A stretch of DNA of 64,000 nt from Pleurocapsa sp. PCC 7319 (GTDB lineage Bacteria; Cyanobacteriota; Cyanobacteriia; Cyanobacteriales; Xenococcaceae): the NCBI RefSeq assembly GCF_000332195.1, contig NZ_KB235922.1:372001-436000 (forward strand), given 5' to 3'. The position numbers and the translations under genes were made by a program. Shown piece by piece: positions 33,878 to 41,642 of this stretch; the stretch's first letter is position 1; each line of letters begins with the position of its first letter. Below the pieces are notes generated by a model. It did not search any database, was not told where the DNA came from, and saw nothing but the letters and a program-made list of their open reading frames with translations.

Positions 33878-34999
33878 CTACCACTGCAAAAGAATGACTT
33901 CTTGAGAAAAGCCAGGACCCATGGCGATCGCCAAACCATAGGAACCAGGAGGCGGTTGTTCTCCCGCCAAGGTGCGATCAAGGATGTAAAGCACTGTAGG
34001 CGATGAAATATTGCCAATTTTTGCTAAAGCATCACGACTTAGTTGTAAAGCTTGGTCGTCCAGGGCAAACTCATCTTCTACTGCATTGATAATCTTGGGA
34101 CCACCAGGATGTACGAGCCAGCGAGAGATTTTATCTACTGCTAGATCGTGCTTGGCTAGCAGAGGGTCGATCGCCTGTCTTAGACCGACTTTGACATGAT
34201 CGGCTACTTTAGGTCTGAGGATATTTCTCGTGCCAGTGTCAACCACATCCATCCCCATCAAATTGATGGTATCGGGAAGCATAATGGATCTGCTGTCAAT
34301 TACCTGTGGTTGTCCAGGACAAGCAAGAGGATGATCGTCACCAACCATTAACACTGCTCCCGCACCGTCGCCAAACAAAGCCGCCGTAACAATTGTCATA
34401 ATGATGTCACTGTACTGAGACGGATCTGTAGGTAGTTTCTTAATCATTGAATTCAAATCTCGTTGCAAAGAACCTTGCCAAAGTGCGGAGGAAGGTTCTG
34501 CTGCTACCAGAATTGCTGCTTCAGTGGGATGTCCCCGCAGGTATTCCGCAACCCTAGAGATACCAAAGGCTCCCCCTAAACAACCAACGCCACCAAGAGG
34601 CATTCGCTTGAGACTGGAAGAAAAGGGGAGTAGATTCATCAAGCGAGTATCGATGGCAGGAACCGCTGGAGCAAGGCTAACTGATGTAAGCTGAGAAATA
34701 TCTTTTGGTTCGAGAGCTACCTTGTCAAGTAATTTGCTGATAGTTTCGCCAATTAAATTCACAGTAGCCTCGATCGCCTTACTAACACTTACTTCCATTC
34801 CTGGGGGGTCAAAAAAAGAATCAAGGGGCAACATAAAGTAGCGACCATCAATCGCCACATTAGTAAAGAAGCGATCAATAATCTCAAGATCGAAATCCAG
34901 ATCCATCGCCAAAAAGTACTTTCTTAGAGCGTTTGCTAGTACTTCCTGAGGATAATAATGGGTCGGAAAGCCAATCGATGTAGCAACAATAAAAGCCAT
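33878..34999 (-). CDS. Type III polyketide synthase
   Basis: Chalcone-synthase-fold enzyme of 373 residues. The catalytic triad is complete: Cys140 (GGVGCLGGAFG), His297 (WLVHPGG) and Asn330 (IGNISSPT). Such enzymes extend an acyl starter with malonyl-CoA and cyclise it to alkylresorcinols, pyrones or phloroglucinols without a carrier protein, although some take acyl groups directly from an ACP (CylI in cylindrocyclophane synthesis). Next to an FAAL, ACP and type I PKS, loading from the PKS ACP is likely. It sits 22 bases after the PKS stop. Confidence 0.93.
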   Translation of the reverse strand: MAFIVATSIGFPTHYYPQEVLANALRKYFLAMDLDFDLEIIDRFFTNVAIDGRYFMLPLDSFFDPPGMEVSVSKAIEATVNLIGETISKLLDKVALEPKDISQLTSVSLAPAVPAIDTRLMNLLPFSSSLKRMPLGGVGCLGGAFGISRVAEYLRGHPTEAAILVAAEPSSALWQGSLQRDLNSMIKKLPTDPSQYSDIIMTIVTAALFGDGAGAVLMVGDDHPLACPGQPQVIDSRSIMLPDTINLMGMDVVDTGTRNILRPKVADHVKVGLRQAIDPLLAKHDLAVDKISRWLVHPGGPKIINAVEDEFALDDQALQLSRDALAKIGNISSPTVLYILDRTLAGEQPPPGSYGLAIAMGPGFSQEVILLQW

Positions 35000-35021
35000 A
35001 GTTATTTCTCTTCTCTTCGGT

Positions 35022-38000
35022 TTATTTAAGAATTAGAAGCTGCTGCAGCTCCTGAGCTATAGTTTGCAAGAGGTTCTGACCTTCAACATGCAGAAAGAAA
35101 TGATCTCCAGGAAACATTTTCAGTGTGAAATCTTGATTAGTTTGTTCGCGCCAGGCTGCCAAAGCTTCAGGACTAACTTTGCTATCTTGTTGACCGCCAA
35201 AGACAGAGATGGGAACGTTGAGGGGAGACTCATTAGCATAGAAGTAGGTCTCCAAAAGCGCAAAATCAGCTTTTAAAGCGGGGAGATACAGCTCCATCAA
35301 TTCGGCATCTTGCAAAACTTCATCTGGCGTCCCCTTGAGTTGTTTCAATTTCTCTTTGAACTTAGAGTCAGGCAGTCGATGAATCGGCGGCTCTAAATCT
35401 GGAACTTGGGGTGCTTGGCTACCAGAAACAAATAGGCAAACTGGACAGGGCAATTGTCGCCGGCGGAGTTCGCGAACAAGTTCAAAGCTCAAAATTGCCC
35501 CCACACTATGACCAAAAAAGGCAAAGGGAATGTCTAGGTGGGGACATAATAGTGGTGTTAAGGTTTCAATTAGAGGCTTCAACCGTTCCAGGGGAGTCTC
35601 TCCTAAGCGATTTTCTCTTCCTGGTAACTGAATCGGACAAACTTCGATCTCTGGGGGGAGAGCTTCCGACCAAGAATGGAAAATAGACGCACCCGCACCA
35701 GCATAAGGGAAACAGAATAGACGGAAGCAAGTTTGAGAATTTGATTCTAGAGGGTTAACCCAACGATTAGCTTGGGATCTAGAGCCTACAAGAGAATCAG
35801 CAGCATTGAGCTGTGGAATTTGTTTGGTCAGAGTTTGACCCTCAAGTAGCAAGAGAACTTGGGTGACAAACTGATCGATACTCAGACCAGCAAAATACTC
35901 GATTGGCACGACTATCCCTAAGTTGACCTCAATTCTTCTTCTTAAATCGGCAGCCATCAGGGAGTCAATTCCCAGCGTTGACAAAGGTTGTTCCCAGTTC
36001 AGTTTTGGTGTAGGTATTCCCGAAACTTTGGTTAATAATTGACTTAAATATGACACTAACAAACTGCGACGTTCTCTAGGTTCGGCAGTCAAGAGTTGAT
36101 ACAAGTCTTGTTGATAAATCTGTTGTAATGTTTGGCGGTTGACTTGTCTGACCGATAATTCTTCTAACTGAGCAACCGTAGTACCATGCTCATCGAACAG
36201 GCGTAAATTGACTGTCTGGAACTGTTGATTTAAACCTTGAGGAAGTATTTGAGCCTTAATCCACAGGGAGCTGCTAGGACTTTGATACACTTGTAGCGAT
36301 TTTAATCCAACTGGTAAATAAACATCTTCCTGACCTGCTTGAGGTAAGAAGCTACCTAAAATTTGAAAGCAGGTATCCATTAACACTGGATGTAATTGAT
36401 AGTTGGCGACGTCTGTAACTAAGGTTTCGGGCAACCGAATCTGAGCTACAGCTTGTCCTTTCTGCATCCAAATCTTTTCCACAGCTTGGAAACTAGAACC
36501 ATATTTTATTTGTCGTTGAAGACAATTTTGGTAGTGGGTTTCACCAGATATCTCCTCGATATATTGTGCTTGCAGAACAGCTAGGTCAACTTCAGCAGAT
36601 TGGGGAGTTGATGTTTTCAGCCTAATTTTTCCAGAGGCATGAATTGTCCAAGTTGGCTCGGTAGTTTCTGACTCGGATGTAAGGCTAAAAATTTGCCAGG
36701 AAAATAATTCAGGTGATTCAGGTAACAAAATCGATTGAAGGGTTTTACTTTCAGCTTCTGATAAAATTAGCTCTTCCTGGAATGTGACTTCCTCAACTGA
36801 GAAATTGTCCGCTGGGCAAATAGTCTTTCCAGCAGCTAAAGCCATCTCTAAGTAACCTGATGCGGGGAAAATTACAGTTTGGCAAATGTGATGATCTGAT
36901 AAATAAGCTGGAGATTCCTGACTAATCTGAGATTCAAACTGAATTTCTTTGAGCGCAGAATGAAGCCTTTGACCAAGGAGGGGGTGAAAATTATTCTGGA
37001 TGGAAACTTTCTTTCTCGACCATTTAGCTATATTGGAAGCTGCGAAATCAGTCCCCTCAATCCAATATCGCTGTCTTTGCCAAGGATAAGTTGGCAGAGA
37101 TAGGCGTTGACGGCAATAAGCCCGATCAAAGCCCGACCAGTTTACTGAGAGTCCCCGTAAGTATAAAGTGGTTAAACTCTGGAGCATCTGTTCCCAATCT
37201 TCTTGTTCTGGATGCAGACTGGGTAACAAAGCTAAGTTTTTTGTCTCTAGCTTATTTAATAGACAATAACGACCCATGCCCAGGAGGGTCGGTTTTGGTC
37301 CGATTTCTAGAAATACTTCATAACCCTGCTCAACCAAGTTATCCATGCTGGCATAGAATCTGACAGGCTGTAGTATATGACTGCACCAATACTCGGAAGT
37401 AGCAACTTCAGTAGTAACTTGCTTTCCTGTAACATTGGAAATCAAGCTTAATTGAGGTGGAGAATAAGTTACTTCCTCAGCTACCCGCCTAAAGGCAGAC
37501 AGCATTGGCTCCATCATGGGAGAGTGGAAAGCATGGGAAACCTGCAACTTTTTCGTCTTGACCTCTTTGATTTCTAAGTCTGAAATCACTGCCTGTACCA
37601 AGTTCCGGTGACCAGAAATGACTGTAAGTTCGGGTCCATTAATGGCGGCGATCGCAACATGAGGATGATAGGGCTGGATCATGGCTCGCACCTTGCTCTC
37701 CTCAGCAAACACTGCCACCATTTCCCCCTCTTGAGGTAATTCCTGCATTAGACGTGCTCGGGCAGCAATCAGCTTCAAGCCATCCTCTAAACTAAATACC
37801 CCTGCTACGCAGGCTGCGACATATTCCCCGACGCTATGACCCATGACGGCAGTAGGTTCGACTCCCCATGACTGCCATAAAGTAGCTAAAGCATATTCAA
37901 GAGCAAATAAGGCAGGTTGGGTATAGGCAGTATCGTCTAGAGTGTCAAGTTTTGAGGGTGTAATTTGAAGATTGTCTACTAATGTAAAACTGTTTGAATC

Positions 38001-39803
38001 GGAGTTAAGTACTTGCGATTTGCCATTACTTTTTTCAGTTTCTCTGGCTTCAGCAGAATGGGGATATAAAACTTCTATTAAGGGGGTATTTAAATATGGT
38101 GCGAGAATCTGATTACATCGATCAATTTCAGCGCGGAAAATGGGTTCAGTTTCATAAAGTTGTTGTCCCATGCCTACATACTGGGAACCCTGACCTGTAA
38201 ATAAAAAGGCTATTTGCTCCCTCTTCTTGCCTTTTATTTGACCGCTCGCTAATCCGACAGCTTTCCTGCCACTGGCAAAAATATCTAACTGTTCGCCTAA
38301 CTGCTCCCTAGATTCAGACACGATAGCTAAACGATATTCAAAATGCGATCGCCCTGTATTAGCAGTGAAGCAAATATCTGCTAGGGAGTTTTCAGAATGG
38401 GACTGAAGATAAGTTTGATACCTACCAGCTAGCGCTTTTAAAGCTAGCTCACTTTTTGCCGACAAGGTAAGAAGATGTAAAGGTCGTTCAGTATTATTAG
38501 GTAACGCATTTGGTATAGGTGCTTCTTCGACAATGACATGACAATTAGTACCACCAAACCCAAACGCACTGACCCCAGCCAAACGACTTCCAGAGTAATT
38601 CCATGACTGGCGCTCAGTAGGAATAGAAAAAGTGGTTTTTTTCAAAGAAATGTAAGGATTGAGCTGCTGAAAGTGCAAGTTGGGGGGAATTTCCTGATGT
38701 TGCAGCGAGAGTACCACCTTAATTAGACCAGCAACCCCAGCAGCAGCTTCTAAATGACCTATATTGGTCTTGACCGAACCTAAATAGCAGGGCTGATCTG
38801 GTTCTCGGTATTTCATTAACACTGTTTTGAGAGATTTAACCTCAATGGGATCGCCTAAAGCAGTTCCTGTACCATGAGCTTCAACATAACTAATTTGCGC
38901 TGGCTCCACCTCGGCGTTTTTCAAAGCTTGGCGAATTACTGTCTGTTGAGAAGGTCCGTTAGGAGCGGTAATACCATTACTCTGACCATCCTGATTTACT
39001 GCTGTGCCTCGAATAATTGCCTGAATCCGATCGCCATCCCTCTGGGCATCTGAGAGACGCTTGAGCACCACTATTCCGCATCCCTCTCCTCGAACATAAC
39101 CGTCAGCCTTGGCATCAAAAGTCTTGCATCGTCCATCAGCGGCCATCATTCGAGCTTGAGAGAAAATTACGTTTAGCTCTGGCGATAAAACTAAATTGAC
39201 TCCACCGACCAAGCACAGATTAGACTCTTTACTCCTTAAACTCTGGCAGGCCAAATGAACGCTAACCAGAGAAGAAGAACAAGCAGTCTCGATCGCCAGA
39301 CTGGGTCCTCGCAGATTCAGTAAGTACGATAGGCGATTGGCGGCAAGGCTGAAAGTAGTACCAGTGCCATCATAGGCACTTAAAAGCGAGAGATCATTAA
39401 CCCCCTTAAACAGAAAGCGATCGTAGCTAATCGAGGCGATCGACACAAACACCCCTGTCTGGCTGCCAGATAACTTATTTGGAGCTATGCCAGCATTTTC
39501 CAGTGCTTCCCACCCTACTTCCATGAATAGCCTCTGCTGAGGATCCATTCGCTCCGCTTCGCGGGGAGAAATGCCAAAAAATCCTGGATCGAATTGCTCT
39601 ACATCTTCAAGAAAGCCGCCCCAGCGAGTATTCATCTTTCCCGATGTTCCTGGTTCTGGGTCGTATAAAGCATCGACATCCCATCTTTCTGGTGGTACTT
39701 CGGTAATGGCATCACCCCCCTCTCGCAAAAGATGCCAGAAGGCTTCAGGATTATTAGCTTGGGGAAAACGACAGCCAATGCCGATAATTGCAATAGGTTC
39801 CAT
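35022..39803 (-). CDS. Type I PKS: KS-AT-DH-ACP-TE, no KR
   Basis: A single 1593-residue module. KS: residues 1-430 with Cys about 174 (TACSSSLVS) and His in VEAHGTGTALGD and NIGHLEAAAG. AT: about 530-850 with GHSVGEYVAA near 655 and HAFHSP near 759, predicting malonyl-CoA. DH: about 935-1215 with His near 970 (DHHICQTVIFP, where the usual Gly is Gln) and Asp near 1141 (HPVLMDTC). ACP: Ser near 1280 (LGIDSLMA). TE: about 1365-1590 with GHSVG near 1432 and a distal His in GDHFFLHVEG; the TE is of the type II-like alpha/beta fold. No KR, ER or MT is present between DH and ACP, so the DH has no beta-hydroxyl to act on within this module unless a KR acts in trans or the DH is idle. Confidence 0.92.
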   Translation of the reverse strand: MEPIAIIGIGCRFPQANNPEAFWHLLREGGDAITEVPPERWDVDALYDPEPGTSGKMNTRWGGFLEDVEQFDPGFFGISPREAERMDPQQRLFMEVGWEALENAGIAPNKLSGSQTGVFVSIASISYDRFLFKGVNDLSLLSAYDGTGTTFSLAANRLSYLLNLRGPSLAIETACSSSLVSVHLACQSLRSKESNLCLVGGVNLVLSPELNVIFSQARMMAADGRCKTFDAKADGYVRGEGCGIVVLKRLSDAQRDGDRIQAIIRGTAVNQDGQSNGITAPNGPSQQTVIRQALKNAEVEPAQISYVEAHGTGTALGDPIEVKSLKTVLMKYREPDQPCYLGSVKTNIGHLEAAAGVAGLIKVVLSLQHQEIPPNLHFQQLNPYISLKKTTFSIPTERQSWNYSGSRLAGVSAFGFGGTNCHVIVEEAPIPNALPNNTERPLHLLTLSAKSELALKALAGRYQTYLQSHSENSLADICFTANTGRSHFEYRLAIVSESREQLGEQLDIFASGRKAVGLASGQIKGKKREQIAFLFTGQGSQYVGMGQQLYETEPIFRAEIDRCNQILAPYLNTPLIEVLYPHSAEARETEKSNGKSQVLNSDSNSFTLVDNLQITPSKLDTLDDTAYTQPALFALEYALATLWQSWGVEPTAVMGHSVGEYVAACVAGVFSLEDGLKLIAARARLMQELPQEGEMVAVFAEESKVRAMIQPYHPHVAIAAINGPELTVISGHRNLVQAVISDLEIKEVKTKKLQVSHAFHSPMMEPMLSAFRRVAEEVTYSPPQLSLISNVTGKQVTTEVATSEYWCSHILQPVRFYASMDNLVEQGYEVFLEIGPKPTLLGMGRYCLLNKLETKNLALLPSLHPEQEDWEQMLQSLTTLYLRGLSVNWSGFDRAYCRQRLSLPTYPWQRQRYWIEGTDFAASNIAKWSRKKVSIQNNFHPLLGQRLHSALKEIQFESQISQESPAYLSDHHICQTVIFPASGYLEMALAAGKTICPADNFSVEEVTFQEELILSEAESKTLQSILLPESPELFSWQIFSLTSESETTEPTWTIHASGKIRLKTSTPQSAEVDLAVLQAQYIEEISGETHYQNCLQRQIKYGSSFQAVEKIWMQKGQAVAQIRLPETLVTDVANYQLHPVLMDTCFQILGSFLPQAGQEDVYLPVGLKSLQVYQSPSSSLWIKAQILPQGLNQQFQTVNLRLFDEHGTTVAQLEELSVRQVNRQTLQQIYQQDLYQLLTAEPRERRSLLVSYLSQLLTKVSGIPTPKLNWEQPLSTLGIDSLMAADLRRRIEVNLGIVVPIEYFAGLSIDQFVTQVLLLLEGQTLTKQIPQLNAADSLVGSRSQANRWVNPLESNSQTCFRLFCFPYAGAGASIFHSWSEALPPEIEVCPIQLPGRENRLGETPLERLKPLIETLTPLLCPHLDIPFAFFGHSVGAILSFELVRELRRRQLPCPVCLFVSGSQAPQVPDLEPPIHRLPDSKFKEKLKQLKGTPDEVLQDAELMELYLPALKADFALLETYFYANESPLNVPISVFGGQQDSKVSPEALAAWREQTNQDFTLKMFPGDHFFLHVEGQNLLQTIAQELQQLLILK

Positions 39804-39851
39804 TGATAATTGCGCTGAGTTATTTCTAGTTATTCCTATCGGGATTTGGTT

Positions 39852-41192
39852 TTAGTCCTGACTACAAAATCTGGAAAATCGCTTAAAGGTTCTGATATTG
39901 TTTTGAATCGCTTTGTGAATTGAACCACCCGAAGCCATGGCACGCATTTCACGATTAATAGGCCACAAATAGTCAAGATTACCTACAAACCGACGTTGCT
40001 CTTCTAAAAGACTTTGGTGATTTTTCGCTGCTAAGTGAAAACTTTCCTGTTCGTGACATAAACACTGCTCCAGCCAATGGAGTGCTTCTCGCTCAGACAT
40101 ACCGAATATAGGAGCTTGGAGCAATCTATATATTAGTTCCATCAAAGAAATATCGTCTTGAAAATAGCGATGAGGAAATGCCCCGGAAAGATGTGCCAGA
40201 GTTCCGCTTTGAATAAAATAGACTGCTAGATTAACGACGAACTTCTCATAAGCCGTTGGTGGCGAAAAGTCCTTATACATATCCCGAGAAAGTGTCTGAG
40301 ATATTGTCGTGTGAAAAGACTCGTCTAAAAAATGATAATGAGATACTGCTGTTGGCTCAGGGATTGATTCTCCTTTTTTCTGCTGCTTCTTGTAATATTT
40401 GAAGATCGGATGCTCCATGTTCTTCAGAGTCAGATTGGACATCATCCGTAAGACATAGTACTCGCAAGCCAAGAACGGAGAACCTCCCCCCCAGTTAAAA
40501 AGAAAGAAACGTTGTAGAGAGGATGGTACATTTCGCCCCATCACACCAGTCGTCCGCTTTTGACCAATGAATCCTTCCTTTGCTTCGACTTCCTGTAAGT
40601 GCCGAGAATAAAATTGCTTTTTACTTTTATTCATCGTCTGGCTCAATTTACGCAGGGCATAATATTGAAAAGTTGCCCAAGAATTTTGCCCCAAAGTCAA
40701 TTGGTAGGAGTGCCATTTGAGCATCGCTTTTAGTGTATCCCTCCCCATCAGAGTCTTGGCAGTAGTTAAACCGATCTTCCGAAAGGTATGAATGTGGGCA
40801 TATTCCTGCTGAGTCTCTAACTCTAGTTCTTGGGCAATGGTTTCGTAACCACCAAGGGAGGCAAAAATGCTTGCCGTAGACTGATTATTAATTAGAGTTT
40901 CGGTTTCGGTATCAGCAACATAATTGTAGTTGGCAAACCAATGCAGGTGATTGAGAGCCATTCTTTGAGTAGAAGAAGCAGCATCGTAGAGTGGAGTGCC
41001 ATAAAGCAGTGATTGCTCTGGCACGCTCCAATAGCGATCGCTATTAGAATGATAGTCAAAGTTTTTCGCCAGCTCCTCCATTTTTTCGGTATAGTCAGAA
41101 CTGGTGTTACTGCGATAAGTGGTTTCAATAAGTTTGAAATGTTTCTTGCCTGTCTGTTTATGGTTTTCTAATGCGGAGGTAATATCTACCAT
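39852..41192 (-). CDS. AurF/CylC-like dimetal oxygenase or halogenase
   Basis: A 446-residue ferritin-like protein. Putative dimetal ligands follow the AurF spacing: Glu96 or Glu98, Glu130-x2-His133 (EYAHIH), Glu244 (ACEYYVL), and His287-x3-Glu291-x2-His294 (HFLDESFH). A further ExxH is at 383-386 (ESFH). In cyanobacteria, proteins of this type that sit directly between an FAAL/ACP pair and a PKS are CylC-type halogenases, which chlorinate unactivated carbons of acyl chains on the ACP (cylindrocyclophane, columbamide, bartoloside pathways). The FAAL-ACP-this gene-PKS order here is the same. Halogenation is inferred from context; the sequence alone would also allow an N-oxygenase or another oxidation. 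Confidence 0.75.
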   Translation of the reverse strand: MVDITSALENHKQTGKKHFKLIETTYRSNTSSDYTEKMEELAKNFDYHSNSDRYWSVPEQSLLYGTPLYDAASSTQRMALNHLHWFANYNYVADTETETLINNQSTASIFASLGGYETIAQELELETQQEYAHIHTFRKIGLTTAKTLMGRDTLKAMLKWHSYQLTLGQNSWATFQYYALRKLSQTMNKSKKQFYSRHLQEVEAKEGFIGQKRTTGVMGRNVPSSLQRFFLFNWGGGSPFLACEYYVLRMMSNLTLKNMEHPIFKYYKKQQKKGESIPEPTAVSHYHFLDESFHTTISQTLSRDMYKDFSPPTAYEKFVVNLAVYFIQSGTLAHLSGAFPHRYFQDDISLMELIYRLLQAPIFGMSEREALHWLEQCLCHEQESFHLAAKNHQSLLEEQRRFVGNLDYLWPINREMRAMASGGSIHKAIQNNIRTFKRFSRFCSQD

Positions 41193-41221
41193 GATGTTCT
41201 CCTTGTGATTTTTCCCATCTC

Positions 41222-41530
41222 CTAAGGATGATTACATTCCAATTCCTCAGCTAAGTGAGTAACCAAAGCTTCAATTGTCGGATAATCGTAAAGTAGAGTA
41301 GGGTCAATATCCTGTCCGAGCCAAATTTCCAGGTCCCCTGTCAGGTCGATTGCTGCCGAAGAATCCAGACCATAGCGATCAAAGGGAGTAACATCATCAA
41401 TTTGACTAGAATCCACTTGCAAAAGTCGAGCTAAATAGGAGATTATCCAGGCTTGAATCTCCGATTTAGTTGGCAGCTTCTGTAATGATGTTTTCCCTTT
41501 CGACTCAACTTGAAAACTCTTAATTTCCAT
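41222..41530 (-). CDS. Acyl carrier protein
   Basis: A 102-residue discrete ACP. Phosphopantetheine Ser57 is in YGLDSSAAIDLTGDLE, followed by a helix-rich C terminus with LLYDYPTIEALVTHLAEEL. It lies 29 bases upstream of the dimetal enzyme and after the FAAL, the usual arrangement in which the FAAL loads a fatty acid on the ACP and a CylC-type enzyme acts on the tethered chain. The N-terminal 20 residues are an extension not found in FabF-type AcpP. Confidence 0.92.
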   Translation of the reverse strand: MEIKSFQVESKGKTSLQKLPTKSEIQAWIISYLARLLQVDSSQIDDVTPFDRYGLDSSAAIDLTGDLEIWLGQDIDPTLLYDYPTIEALVTHLAEELECNHP

Positions 41531-41642
41531 TCTTTAGACGTCAAATATAGTTCAATGTAATTTTTATTAAGTACTAGTAATCCGAGACTCAGACATCATC
41601 AATCTGAGCAATCAATCCGATGCTCCAAAATAGTCGGAAGTT

